Shown: positions 54,801 to 57,184, numbered from the stretch's first letter. The stretch is DNA of 64,000 bases from Enoplolaimus lenunculus (GCA_030248215.1 JASANG010000980.1:111568-175567), one strand, 5' to 3'. The notes: generated by a model not told the origin, from the letters alone. A program made the numbers and translations.

Positions 54801-55676
54801 GATTCCGAAACGCCATATAAAATGACGCGACCAAATTCACTGTTTCGAACTAGCCTATCAGCGTCCAGTACACCTGGTAGCAAATTGGTAATCGAAAATG
54901 AAACAAACGAAGAAATTATGGCGAATCAAAATTGCGACAGCTTCAATTTGTCATGTTTCACTTCTCAAACGTCACCAATCGGGAGTACAGTGCCTTGTGA
55001 GCAAATCACAAACAGCGAAAAAGTATCACCAAAATTTCACAGCTGTGTCCCCTTAGACTCGGCGAAAAACTCACTGGAAGACATTAAAAATAACTCTCCA
55101 TCTGCGAACCAAGGTTCGTTTCACTCCGGCAAATTGTCCAGATCGAACAGCACCCGAAACACCAATGAACCTAAAAAACTTGACGCGTCTTCCCGTCAAA
55201 CAGGAGCACAATCTCCATGTACGCCTCCTGCTGAAAGTGTAATCGATATTGAAGCTGGGCTGACATTATCTGCTCCTGGTAATAGTTCCCTAAATCCAAT
55301 CACCTCCTCTCAAATTGCTCCTGTCAATCAAACCGTACAAGCTCAGGCTGCGCTTCCATGGAGTAAAGCCGAAACGCCACCAGTGGACGATTTGGTAAAC
55401 AATTTACACGATAATTCAAACGTCAAATCCATGGATAGCTATAATCCACAAAATACAGATCCGAATGGTGACCAGTACTCGACCAAAACGGCTGAGTATC
55501 ACAATCCTACGAGTATTCCAGCCACAACTTTATCTGACCCGCAAGGATCCACTTATAAACCGGAATATACCTTACAATCCAGGGACAAATCAAACATTTC
55601 TGGTCCCACAGTGGGCAGTTATTCAATTTCTGAAAATTTTGAAAATAATAAATCTTCTAATTTAAAGCCGTTGTGA
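8001..55676 (+). CDS. Giant inward-rectifier K+ channel subunit (Kir3/GIRK-like), nine-exon gene
   Basis: Proposed join: 8001-9168, 14651-16261, 42863-43180, 45326-45491, 47753-48004, 49404-49626, 51049-51356, 51689-51812, 53286-55676. The total is 6561 nt, 2186 residues plus stop. Every junction has GT..AG and the phases agree throughout. The Kir core at residues about 1060-1390 should form the pore of a tetrameric plasma-membrane K+ channel gated by PIP2 and, if truly Kir3-like, by G-beta-gamma. Seen: slide helix and KWRW (1098-1101), TM1 (about 1101-1126), TIGYG filter (1166-1170), TM2 (about 1181-1208), PKKR (1210-1213), cytoplasmic domain (about 1215-1390). Segments such as [24 protein letters not shown] and ILWGHRF resemble vertebrate Kir3.1 most, from memory of the family. 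Both extensions are low-complexity and match no domain I know. The core is near certain. Attachment of exons 1-2 rests on phase, strand and splice sites only. A shorter isoform starting inside exon 2 is possible. Confidence 0.85.
8155..8445 (+). repeat. 27-bp coding tandem repeat in exon 1
   Basis: The unit contains GGTTGCAGTTCGAAAGCCAA with variants. Three consecutive units near 8263-8345 are almost identical, so part of the array expanded recently. It encodes the GCSSKANCN peptide repeat, and length is kept in multiples of three. Confidence 0.9.
9244..9675 (+). mobile_element. MITE-J copy 2
   Basis: Inverted termini between TA duplications (9242-9243, 9676-9677). It lies 75 bp inside intron 1, and its start extends the exon 1 reading frame artificially. 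Confidence 0.85.
10168..10415. repeat. About 85-bp tandem repeat, three copies
   Basis: Units start near 10168, 10258 and 10345. Each contains ACCAACATTTGG, TAAAATATAAATGCAAACAT and TTTGAACATT. Intronic, AT-rich. Confidence 0.85.
10950..11107 (-). mobile_element. Element I copy 2
   Basis: CGTAGCCAC start, AACCCTTGTATGCCC interior, AGCAAGGTGAGCTGGCTAC end. Confidence 0.6.
11130..11366 (+). mobile_element. MITE-J copy 3, decayed
   Basis: CAATCAATAGGAATCTGA and ATTCTGGTCACTACAGTA match the J interior and right end. The left end is lost. Confidence 0.6.
11420..11745. mobile_element. Foldback element L copy 1
   Basis: Family L: AAGAGTGGATGAT, AACAAGAGTGTGCA, GGCACGCGTTGCATTTTT arms with C/G-run centre and an inverted right arm GTTGCACACTCTTATCATC. 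Diverged. Confidence 0.55.
12100..12506 (-). mobile_element. MITE-C copy 3, itself split by MITE-A
   Basis: Termini GGCCAATGCAAAG and CTTTACAATGGGCC. A perfect 8-bp duplication AGTTTTCG lies outside. The interior is interrupted by MITE-A copy 4. Confidence 0.85.
12133..12384 (+). mobile_element. MITE-A copy 4 (innermost insertion)
   Basis: Full length, TA flanks, inserted in a C element. It shares subfamily features with copy 16 (GAGTGAATTCAATTC, CATAGTAAGTTGATG, GCTAGGTGAA). Confidence 0.9.
12755..12940 (-). mobile_element. MITE-A copy 5, internally deleted
   Basis: Both termini present, only about 185 bp, reverse orientation. Confidence 0.75.
13033..13280 (+). mobile_element. MITE-E copy 1
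   Basis: Family E: C relative with termini GGCCCATGTATAGAACAGGG and the motif CCGGATCGTTTTCCGGAGGG. The interior is a long TTAGGC/TTACGC array. Confidence 0.75.
13851..14059 (+). mobile_element. MITE-B copy 1
   Basis: Family B: about 210 bp, termini CACTGCAAAAAATGGTGA and inverse, TA on both flanks. The interior is an imperfect palindrome of GAGTCAAATT/AATTTGACTC words. Non-coding. Confidence 0.85.
14651..16261 (+). CDS. Exon 2: Asn-rich, Ser/Thr-rich N-terminal extension
   Basis: Encodes residues 390-927. The acceptor is AACTCAG|AT, and the two leading bases complete the codon left by exon 1 (G+AT, Asp). The frame is open from there to the donor AAAA|GTAAGT. Poly-Asn tracts from AAC/AAT repeats lie at about 14755-14830, 15000-15115 and 16040-16085. 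Between them are more structured-looking stretches: [18 protein letters not shown], a basic phosphosite-like [11 protein letters not shown], and a segment ending in [18 protein letters not shown] that could be a docking motif. No known domain was recognised. An ATG at 14731 could start a shorter isoform if transcription began in intron 1. The reading frame itself is strong (512 codons from that ATG). Its membership in the channel rests on phase and strand. Confidence 0.8.
14755..15120 (+). repeat. Coding AAC/AAT trinucleotide tracts (poly-Asn) in exon 2
   Basis: Interrupted AAC, AAT, GAC and GAT runs encode Asn with some Asp/Ser. A further tract lies at 16040-16085. Antisense and shifted frames give spurious poly-Leu, poly-Val and poly-Thr reading frames. 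Confidence 0.9.
16366..16527 (-). mobile_element. Element I copy 3
   Basis: GGGCCTGTAG start, CACTTGTATGCCACGCCTGA interior, AAGCTGGCTACGGGC end. It lies about 100 bp inside intron 2. Confidence 0.6.
16845..17185. mobile_element. Foldback element P copy 1
   Basis: Inverted arms of about 60 bp (left ATCTGCTATTCAGGCCAATT, right its inverse) rich in ATTGG/CCAAT, plus outer GTCGTAG/CTACGAC. The centre has CCAATCAG words. Non-coding. Confidence 0.65.
17326..17675 (+). mobile_element. MITE-D copy 2 with expanded TTAGGC array
   Basis: D termini and TGGGTCCGTAAAAGAGTAGG motif. The interior is several blocks of TTAGGC separated by GGAATACGCTTTTGCAACGC, a second-order repeat. Confidence 0.8.
17885..18079 (-). 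mobile_element. MITE-C copy 4
   Basis: AGGGGCGGAACAG left side, CCCACAGAAAAACGTTCCGC and CATGGGTCC right side, AAGCCTA interior. Confidence 0.75.
18541..18820 (+). repeat. Dispersed repeat O, copy 1
   Basis: GGAAAAAATG hairpin (18556-18620), then AGCCGGCGTTTGCCC, ACTTTTTGCATATTTGA and CCCAAATCTGAATTTTTGAA, which recur at 39598-39840. Confidence 0.7.
18950..19151 (-). mobile_element. MITE-G copy 3
   Basis: GCAGCTGCAATTTTTTCG arm (duplicated) and ACATGCACGTGTGAATAGGG terminus. Confidence 0.65.
18951..19082. repeat. 66-bp direct tandem duplication
   Basis: Copies at 18951-19016 and 19017-19082 appear identical, so this is a recent duplication of part of a G element. Confidence 0.9.
19252..19440 (+). 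mobile_element. MITE-C copy 5, left end lost
   Basis: AGGGGCGGAACGTTTTTCTG to CTGTTCTTTACATTGGCC with TTAGGC-like interior. Confidence 0.75.
19986..20179 (-). mobile_element. MITE-C copy 6
   Basis: Perfect 8-bp duplication GGTTTTCT at 19978-19985 and 20180-20187, the clearest support for hAT-like insertion of this family. Confidence 0.9.
20570..20950. repeat. TTTAAGC/GCTTAAA-rich foldback stretch
   Basis: Dense AAGCTTAA, GTTTAAAC and TTAAACTAA words in both orientations, likely a decayed palindromic element. Confidence 0.5.
21185..21357 (+). mobile_element. Element I copy 4
   Basis: GGCCTGTAGCCAGCTCACC start and GGCTACTGGCTCG end. The middle is replaced by unrelated sequence. Confidence 0.6.
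21597..21963. mobile_element. Element H copy 1 (hAT-like MITE)
   Basis: Inverted ends CAGGGTACAACCGGA and CCTGTTGCACCCTAG, CTCCGGCTCCGG blocks at both sides, imperfect flanking duplication (ATAGCTGG / GTTGCTGG). Confidence 0.6.
22367..22542 (+). mobile_element. Element S copy 2 (hAT-like MITE)
   Basis: CAGGGCCAGAGCAG and CTGCTCCGGCACTG ends, flanks GTGACCGA / GTTACCGA (7 of 8). It contains CTCGCGAGTTTGGGG as in copy 1. Confidence 0.65.
23333..23665 (+). repeat. Repeat Q, direct tandem duplication of about 155 bp
   Basis: Two diverged copies (about 23333-23488 and 23489-23665) share TCATTTTATCACAAA, CTCTGGATCCGCTA, TAGTTTTTAG and AAAAGCCA.GGCAAAAC. Confidence 0.75.
24003..24132. mobile_element. 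MITE-F relic
   Basis: ACGACAATGCGTTGC and TTTCGGATTACATGTTGGC recall family F. Heavily diverged. Confidence 0.4.
24895..24957. repeat. (TATA)n/ATATGTATAT palindromic microsatellite
   Basis: Alternating TATATA with ACATATGTATG units. Confidence 0.85.
25178..25320 (+). mobile_element. Foldback element L copy 2, half copy
   Basis: AACAAGAGTGGATAATC, AAGAATGTGCAACTGGGC, GGCACGCGTTGCGTTTTTG then a G run. The right arm is not clear. Confidence 0.55.
25541..25715 (+). mobile_element. MITE-F copy 1
   Basis: Family F: inverted ends CAATTCGTCGCCCGACAACT and inverse, interior ATCCTAAGTGTAATCCTAAG (a TTAGGC-like array). About 175 bp. Confidence 0.7.
26228..26352 (-). mobile_element. Element I relic
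   Basis: CAACCTCGCTTGTAAATC and TCCCTTGTATGCC match the I interior. Ends decayed. Confidence 0.4.
27154..27535 (-). mobile_element. MITE-D copy 3 with internally amplified terminus
   Basis: Begins GGCCAATGTTACTTTTA, then about six tandem units of roughly 55-60 bp, each containing a D terminus, CAGTAGATTAAGCGTATTCC and CCTAAGCCTA. It ends with the D internal motif but lacks the outermost right bases. Confidence 0.75.
27699..27894 (-). mobile_element. MITE-C copy 7
   Basis: Complete inverted termini and AAGCCTAA interior. Confidence 0.85.
28049..28257 (+). mobile_element. MITE-B copy 2
   Basis: Complete, TA on both flanks. Confidence 0.85.
28340..29040. mobile_element. Compound L-type foldback region
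   Basis: Several inverted blocks with AAGAGTGCATGAT, ATGATCATTCTT and AGTTGCACACTCTTG words, apparently two or more L elements nested or rearranged. Reading frames here are by-products of the palindromes. Confidence 0.5.
29318..29550. mobile_element. Foldback element M copy 1
   Basis: Inverted ends TATTCTCAAATGTGTATAGC and inverse, about 230 bp, with GTTAGTAACAGG words. The same family is at 58510. Confidence 0.65.
29712..29882 (+). mobile_element. Element I copy 5
   Basis: ACCGTAGCCAGCCCACCTTG start, TGGCTACGGGCC end, TTTTCAATGACTTACAAGCA interior. Confidence 0.7.
30290..30370 (-). mobile_element. Element I fragment
   Basis: AACCCTTGTATGTCCCACCTG and GGGAGCTGACTACG. Confidence 0.45.
30585..30672 (-). 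repeat. Repeat Q copy
   Basis: TTTGTGATAAAATGGTAAGG core shared with 23333, 46690 and 48995. Confidence 0.55.
31093..31118. repeat. (GAT)n microsatellite
   Basis: About eight GAT units in intron 2. Confidence 0.9.
31562..31682 (+). mobile_element. MITE-C copy 8, short
   Basis: Perfect 8-bp duplication AGAATTTC at 31554-31561 and 31683-31690. Only 121 bp. Confidence 0.9.
31710..31952 (+). mobile_element. MITE-C copy 9
   Basis: GGTCCCATGTACAGATCAGG to TATACATTGACC. Its right flank resembles the right flank of copy 8, pointing to a local duplication. Confidence 0.75.
32797..33190. mobile_element. Foldback element P copy 2
   Basis: Outer inverted GTCGTAGC / AATTACGACTTGG blocks and internal TGATTGG / CCAATCAG words, about 390 bp. 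Confidence 0.5.
33726..34270. mobile_element. Palindromic element split by MITE-B
   Basis: Arms GAGTTAACGAGTGGTCGCT (about 33775) and AGCGACCACTCGTTAACC (about 34214) plus inner AGGTAGGGTC words enclose MITE-B copy 3. Starts like element R (GTTCACATTATAA). Confidence 0.6.
33908..34128 (+). mobile_element. MITE-B copy 3, nested
   Basis: CACTGTAAAAAATGGGGAGT to inverse, inserted in a palindromic element. Confidence 0.8.
34813..35045 (+). mobile_element. MITE-C left end joined to element H fragment
   Basis: GATCAGGAGCGGAACG (C) runs at 34868 into CAGGGTGCAACCG and CCGGAGCCGG blocks of H, followed by the H interior CAATATGTTGTTAAGTTGTT. This suggests H inserted in C. Confidence 0.5.
35407..35654 (+). 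mobile_element. MITE-A copy 6
   Basis: Full length with TA flanks, diverged subfamily (CGCTCAGAAGTCTGAGCTC). Confidence 0.85.
35764..36005 (-). mobile_element. MITE-A copy 7
   Basis: Full length, reverse, same subfamily as copy 6. Confidence 0.85.
36138..36389 (+). mobile_element. MITE-A copy 8
   Basis: Full length, main subfamily. Confidence 0.85.
36596..36758 (+). mobile_element. Element I copy 6
   Basis: TTAGCCAAGCTCACCTTTCTG start, CACTTGGCTACGGGC end. Confidence 0.65.
36914..37075 (-). mobile_element. MITE-C/E relic
   Basis: TATAAGCATACTGCTAAG and AAGCATATTCCGAAG recall the C interior. Decayed. Confidence 0.4.
37238..37322. repeat. AT-rich (ATATAA)n tract
   Basis: TATATAATATATAAATATAA units. 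Confidence 0.85.
37398..37673 (+). mobile_element. MITE-G copy 4
   Basis: GCCCTATTCGCACGTGCAAG start and ACTTGTACGTGTGAATAGTG end, GCAGCTGCAAGTTGC interior. Confidence 0.75.
38556..38672. repeat. (TA)n palindromic microsatellite
   Basis: Long TATATATA with ACATA interruptions. Confidence 0.9.
39073..39430. mobile_element. Foldback element L copy 3, best copy
   Basis: Inverted arms of about 130 bp: GTGCTACCAAGAGTGCATGA and inverse, AATGTACC...CGCG-TTG blocks, and a centre of GGGGGG/CCCCCC. Confidence 0.75.
39598..39890 (+). repeat. Dispersed repeat O, copy 2
   Basis: Collinear with 18541-18820, including the GGAAAAAATG hairpin. Confidence 0.7.
40683..41030. repeat. About 24-bp GC-rich minisatellite
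   Basis: Degenerate units of TCGCGAGCTCGAACGCTCTC, about 14 copies, in an AT-rich intron. Open in several frames on both strands, giving Arg/Ser/Glu-rich translations. Confidence 0.85.
41197..41354 (+). mobile_element. Element I copy 7, best preserved
   Basis: GGCCTGTAGCCAGCTCACCT start and TTGGCTACGGGTCC end. Confidence 0.75.
41749..41805. repeat. 28-bp direct duplication
   Basis: AAGTGTCTTTGGACCCCCCT plus AGGGTTTT, twice, identical. Confidence 0.9.
42615..42786 (+). mobile_element. Element K copy 3 (Helitron-like)
   Basis: TCTATATAATTAAAG start, GCGCAAAGCC then CTAA end. It lies just before the exon 3 TTG tract. Confidence 0.6.
42797..42862 (+). promoter_or_regulatory. (TTG)n/(CTG)n tract acting as polypyrimidine tract of exon 3
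   Basis: About a dozen TTG and then CTG units end some 20 bases before the exon 3 acceptor, directly after a Helitron-like copy. It supplies the U-rich tract for splicing, so its length may affect exon 3 use. Confidence 0.5.
42863..43180 (+). CDS. Exon 3: linker preceding the Kir core
   Basis: Encodes residues 928-1032 with split codons at both ends. The acceptor ACTGCAAG|AC follows a TTG/CTG microsatellite. It is the only nearby AG whose phase joins exon 2 (A+AC, Asn). The donor ATGAAAG|GTAAGC joins exon 4 in phase (G+AC, Asp). The content is Ser/Thr/Pro-rich with no known domain. In other Kir genes this position would be the short variable N terminus. The AAG acceptor is less usual than CAG or TAG, so the 5' edge is the least certain splice site in the gene. 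Confidence 0.72.
43460..43654 (-). mobile_element. MITE-C copy 10
   Basis: Complete ends, TAGTCTTG / CAGTCTTG duplication (7 of 8, overlapping the first G). Confidence 0.85.
43677..43820 (+). mobile_element. MITE-G copy 5, partial
   Basis: TTCACACGTGCCGAATTAAA, GCAGCTGCAACAATTTCAAA. Right end missing. Confidence 0.6.
43958..44152 (+). mobile_element. MITE-F copy 2
   Basis: ACGACAATTTGTCGCCCGAC and inverse, CCTAAGTGTAATCCTAAGCC interior. Confidence 0.75.
44238..44462 (+). mobile_element. Element R copy 1
   Basis: Inverted ends GGTTCACGTTATAATCGG and CGGTTGTAACGTGAATCC. GTCTGTTGACCCGATATAAG interior shared with 45951. Confidence 0.65.
44575..44664 (-). mobile_element. MITE-G fragment
   Basis: ACGCGTGCAAGTTGCATCG and AACTTGCACGTGTGAATGAG. 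Confidence 0.55.
44930..45076 (+). mobile_element. Element S relic
   Basis: Ends CCTGCTCCGGCACTG. Left end not found. Confidence 0.4.
45326..45491 (+). CDS. Exon 4: Kir cytoplasmic N terminus
   Basis: Encodes residues 1034-1087. The acceptor is a long T tract ending TTTTTCAG and the donor is ATCAG|GTAAGT. The segment [18 protein letters not shown] aligns with the family signature just before the slide helix (R.V.K.G.CNV..INV in Kir2/Kir3). It forms the first beta strand of the cytoplasmic domain, and QRRKYI leads into the slide helix. Upstream of that the exon is Ser/Arg-rich. The open frame that translates as TVGHYVTQS here is a shadow in another frame. Confidence 0.9.
45510..45645. mobile_element. 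Element I relic
   Basis: AAAAGTTTTCGATGACGTAA and CTTAGCTACGGACC, starting 20 bp after the exon 4 donor. Confidence 0.5.
45951..46068 (+). mobile_element. Element R copy 2, right half
   Basis: TTCGAGTTTGTCTGTTGACC to CGGTTATAACGTGAATCC. Confidence 0.65.
46176..46366 (+). mobile_element. MITE-F copy 3
   Basis: TACGACAATTCGTCGCCCGA and GTGACGAATTATCGTC ends. Confidence 0.7.
46690..46745 (-). repeat. Repeat Q copy
   Basis: TTTTGTGATAAAATGGTAAG and GGTCCCTGCG. Confidence 0.55.
46757..47011 (+). mobile_element. MITE-A copy 9
   Basis: Full length with TA flanks, same subfamily as copies 6 and 7. Confidence 0.85.
47028..47743. mobile_element. Large foldback N with a third unit abutting exon 5
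   Basis: Inverted arms (about 47030-47262 and 47395-47645, over 200 bp each) share AATACATTATAAGGTAAGGT and CGTTCACAATAAAAAATTTC in opposite orientation, with a small palindromic centre. A third, more diverged unit (47646-47743) runs up to the exon 5 acceptor. No coding potential. Confidence 0.8.
47753..48004 (+). CDS. Exon 5: slide helix, TM1, turret, pore helix and selectivity filter
   Basis: Encodes residues 1089-1171 plus parts of R1088 and R1172. [13 protein letters not shown] is the amphipathic slide helix and TM1 start (R.RW / KWRW in the family), followed by a hydrophobic TM1 to about residue 1126. The turret holds an N-A-T glycosylation sequon (N1137) and C1144, one half of the conserved extracellular disulfide. 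The pore helix [11 protein letters not shown] leads into the filter TIGYG (1166-1170). E1162 is the pore-helix Glu that in Kir2.1 pairs with the Arg after the filter (here R1172). Donor CATCG|GTAAGT. The acceptor GTTTCAG lies about 10 bases past the end of a repeat-derived stretch. Confidence 0.95.
48522..48685 (+). mobile_element. Element I copy 8
   Basis: GAGCCTGTAGCCAACGGGGG start, AGCAAGGTGAGCTGGCTACA end. Confidence 0.65.
48885..48958 (-). repeat. Fragment of foldback N
   Basis: AGAAATTTCTGACGCGCG and ATTATGAAACGCAATTTTTA match the N outer arm. Confidence 0.6.
48995..49142 (+). repeat. Repeat Q, two diverged units
   Basis: ACCTTACCATTTTATCACAA and TTACCATCTTATCACAAAAA about 90 bp apart. 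Confidence 0.6.
49143..49366 (+). mobile_element. MITE-B copy 4, next to exon 6
   Basis: CACTTCAGAAAATGCTGAAT to CACCATTTTTTTGCAGT. Its right terminus is a T-rich run ending in AG within 40 bp of the exon 6 start. Confidence 0.75.
49404..49626 (+). CDS. Exon 6: TM2, PIP2-binding segment and start of cytoplasmic domain
   Basis: Encodes residues 1173-1246. [10 protein letters not shown] follows the filter and supplies C1178, partner of C1144. TM2 runs about 1181-1208. The pore-lining rectification-controller position (D172 in Kir2.1, D or N in Kir3) is Gln, Q1196, in [10 protein letters not shown]. The helix glycine is kept (G1201). PKKRAETL (1210-1217) is the PIP2-contact segment exactly as in Kir3 channels, and [20 protein letters not shown] is the classic cytoplasmic core. 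A second acceptor ending at 49364 is in phase with no stop and would add 13 residues after the filter. I chose 49404 because it restores the usual filter-to-TM2 spacing. Donor CATTTG|GTAAAT. Confidence 0.93.
49731..49903 (+). mobile_element. Element K copy 4 (Helitron-like), best preserved
   Basis: TATTAAAGCTGGAATGCCCC start, 3' hairpin CGGCAAAGCCG and CTAG end followed by T. Confidence 0.65.
50761..50994 (+). mobile_element. MITE-D copy 4, symmetric
   Basis: GGCCCATGTTACTTTAAGGG to inverse. The two halves are near mirror images (TGGGTCCATAAAAGAGTAGG and inverse), a perfect-style foldback. A second terminus TAAAAGTAACATGGGCC sits at 51018-51034, next to exon 7. Confidence 0.8.
51049..51356 (+). 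CDS. Exon 7: Kir cytoplasmic domain
   Basis: Encodes residues 1247-1348. VEAHVR carries the cytoplasmic-pore Glu equivalent to Kir2.1 E224 (E1248). [17 protein letters not shown] keeps both acidic residues of the G-loop side (Kir2.1 D255 and D259 equivalents). It also keeps an Asp at the site that confers Na+ sensitivity in some Kir3 subunits. [35 protein letters not shown] and [16 protein letters not shown] are strongly Kir3.1-like. Acceptor TTTTGTAG|GTT, donor CATAG|GTACGT. The acceptor lies 14 bases past a D-family element end. Confidence 0.95.
51400..51504 (-). mobile_element. MITE-D half copy in intron 7
   Basis: CCTAAGCCTAAGCCTAAAC to AAAATAACATGGGCC, filling a third of a 332-bp intron. 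Confidence 0.7.
51689..51812 (+). CDS. Exon 8: end of the Kir cytoplasmic domain
   Basis: Encodes R1349 (split) and residues 1350-1390. [19 protein letters not shown] continues the cytoplasmic strands, with E1351 at the Kir2.1 E299 position. [22 protein letters not shown] matches the family's terminal segment (Y..FH.TYEV.TP..SA.E). Acceptor TATTTTAG|AT, donor ATGCAG|GTAAGT, both strong. In ordinary Kir channels only a short variable tail would follow. Confidence 0.93.
52123..52333 (+). mobile_element. MITE-B copy 5
   Basis: CACTGCAAGCACTGGTGAGT to inverse, intron 8. Confidence 0.8.
52818..53222 (+). mobile_element. MITE-E copy 2 with long TTAGGC array
   Basis: E termini, GTATACTT / GTATACTC flanks (7 of 8). 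The interior has about 270 bp of TTAGGC blocks separated by GAATAGGCTCATCCATACGC. It ends 63 bp before exon 9. Confidence 0.85.
53286..55676 (+). CDS. Exon 9: long low-complexity C-terminal tail
   Basis: Encodes residues 1391-2186 and the TGA stop. The acceptor ACATTTTAG|GAA is in phase with exon 8. From about 1440 to 1540 the tail is Asn/Lys/Asp-rich (tracts of AAT/AAC, then Asp8 at about 53730-53753). A basic patch [18 protein letters not shown] follows. From about 1780 to 1880 a short motif around VIGQLPE is repeated five times in spaced, variable contexts. The remainder is Ser/Thr/Pro/Asn-rich. There is no membrane segment or recognised domain, and the last residues (SNLKPL) are not an obvious PDZ ligand. 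It is probably disordered and cytosolic. The frame is secure (793 codons open), and attachment to the channel follows from phase and adjacency. Confidence 0.88.
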   Translation, partial: EDGVIVPSVTVDADSQSVATTAECSAGNSSNAQNSPENANSPTDDNDSNSRNRKKSTDTKHDKNNNKNDKNNNHNNNNESNSNNTDNNNKNNTTGHKNKLTKRLRHKSDNNDVNNTTENKFRNSNSNININNNNNNNNAQIKINTINYDDDDDDDDVICSESELDNDVMHKKRSFRERLRFPSGAAGSFLSTAAAGLTRHSSVTVPKSTDTTPTISPSPSLLNAPFPGTNLLKNTPSDKRFGHSAYCLSSETKVNPETRADTTCDETVPTDIPGSNHRKRSENTEIQPLLSSSTQEALSPKLLRGTSESYQTNDNRTMGGEFENNPIEINPTFHKISTEKNADLKPSKTVNSRPNRGNNTKRLSLELHMFNRKSATGESATRKTSGTNACSDVIGQLPETELANQFSRTPTSTMRSNVIGQLAERTSANRTALSTISSCTSNVIGQSKSNTNVIGQLLPERQPNSQVTTTTSSNDSSNRIGQLPEPMQANQNERKPWRPTKLQHSDSETPYKMTRPNSLFRTSLSASSTPGSKLVIENETNEEIMANQNCDSFNLSCFTSQTSPIGSTVPCEQITNSEKVSPKFHSCVPLDSAKNSLEDIKNNSPSANQGSFHSGKLSRSNSTRNTNEPKKLDASSRQTGAQSPCTPPAESVIDIEAGLTLSAPGNSSLNPITSSQIAPVNQTVQAQAALPWSKAETPPVDDLVNNLHDNSNVKSMDSYNPQNTDPNGDQYSTKTAEYHNPTSIPATTLSDPQGSTYKPEYTLQSRDKSNISGPTVGSYSISENFENNKSSNLKPL
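53455..53755 (+). repeat. Coding AAT/AAC and GAC/GAT tracts in exon 9
   Basis: Asn/Lys-rich stretch closing with eight Asp codons (GAC then GAT). It mirrors the Asn tracts of exon 2 at the other end of the protein. Confidence 0.9.
54455..54770 (+). repeat. Five spaced copies of a VIGQL peptide motif
   Basis: [31 protein letters not shown] and RIGQLPE, several followed within a few residues by ANQ or ANR. Spacing varies, so it resembles a reiterated short linear motif more than a simple DNA tandem array. Confidence 0.75.
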
Positions 55677-55814
55677 TTGTAGTCTGCAATACCAAATTGT
55701 GCCTTTTATAAATTACAGATCCTACTGTAAAACGTGGTTCGTTCATTTGATGGCAATACCTACTGTATATAGTCTGTAAGCTTCGATTTGCAGTTGATTC
55801 GGTGTCGAATAATA

Positions 55815-56060
55815 ATTGCAACTGCAAAAAACGGTAATTGCAACTGCAAGAAGTTTCTAATTGCAACTGCATAATGTTGGTAATTGCAACTGCAACAATT
55901 TGTAATTGCAACTTTTGATAATTGCAACGTCAACAAGTTGGTAATTGCAGCAGCTGCAAGAAGTTGGTAATTGCAACTGTAAGAATTGCAATTGCAATTA
56001 CAATGAATTGGTGTTTAAAACTGCAAGACGGTGGTAATTGCAACTGTAATTTGTGCAATT
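55815..56060. repeat. TTGCAACTGCAA minisatellite after the stop codon
   Basis: About ten degenerate units of roughly 22-25 bp around GGTAATTGCAACTGCAA. It starts about 140 bp after the stop, so probably in the 3' UTR. Confidence 0.85.
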
Positions 56061-56329
56061 CTAATTGGTTCATGCGATGGGAATCTGCAATTCACACTGG
56101 ACCCAATTCGATGAGCGACCTAACTGGGGCTTGTTTTTGTCGACCAATCAATTTGTCAAGTAATTTGACGCACGTATACTCAACTGCATATAGCAACTAT
56201 TACCTATATTAATATAATTTGGTATTAAGTATAAATCTATTATTCAGTAACTTATGAAATTTTAATATCTCTGATCGTCGCTTTGCAAAAATTTGAAATC
56301 TCATCGTTTTTTAGACTGTGTAGTTCGTT

Positions 56330-56395
56330 TGTTTGAAAACCTATCACTAACTGGTAATAGTTGCTATTGTCATTTGAGAATATTTTTCGAACTGT
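56330..56395. mobile_element. Foldback M fragment
   Basis: ACTGGTAATAGTTGCTATTG and CATTTGAGAATA. Confidence 0.5.
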
Positions 56396-56533
56396 TTCAG
56401 ATGTCAAACCGCTGTTCAATCTCGGTGCGTTATAACGTTTAATGGGTTATGTGTATTTCTAACTCAACTCAAACTTAAACGTATTTTTCAACTAAAGTTG
56501 AATCTTGTTTCGTTAACCGTCGTCACGTCTATT

Positions 56534-56668
56534 TAGGCCCGTTTCCAGCTCACCTTGCTAGGGTTAAGATAAATATTTTTCAGGATGAGCATGTAAAATT
56601 TTCATTGCCTCCTACAGGGAAGGTTGAAAATTTTCTAGGGTGGGGGAAAACTTTTCCGAGAGTGCTGT
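56534..56668 (+). mobile_element. Element I copy 9, truncated
   Basis: GGCCCGTTTCCAGCTCACCT start. The right end is missing. Confidence 0.6.
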
Positions 56669-56780
56669 AGAAAACAAAACACATCCGACACCAGTTCTGA
56701 CGTATATGTAAGCTTAAGCTAAGCTTCCTGCTTTAATATAGGTTTAGGCTGCAGGCTCAAAAATAACCAATTTCAATTAA

Positions 56781-56894
56781 TTGGCAGAATTTATGGTAAA
56801 TTTTAAAATTTGGTAAAAAAATTGTAAAATTTAATATTTGGCAGAATTTATGGTAAATTTTAAAATTTGGTAAAAAAATTGTAAAATTTAATAT
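56781..56894. repeat. 57-bp direct duplication
   Basis: TTGGCAGAATTTATGGTAAA and following bases, twice, essentially identical. Confidence 0.9.
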
Positions 56895-57184
56895 TAATTT
56901 TTGGTTATTTTTTCAAAAATATTTGTCATGAGGCATGATTTTCAGTAATTTCTTAGCTTGGTATGGTTCATGGTTCGTTTTCGATGGTTTGATGGTGTTT
57001 TAAAGTACGAAGCTTGCAATGGAAATACATGGGTACATTAATTCACGGGTATGTCTGCATGACTGGATAATGGTAAAAATTGTATACAGGGCTGTAATTC
57101 TAGACGGGGTTCAAAAGTATTGCAGTCTACGTGCAATAATTTCAACAAGTCGTCCAACATTGCGCAATGCACAAAAGTGTTAGC

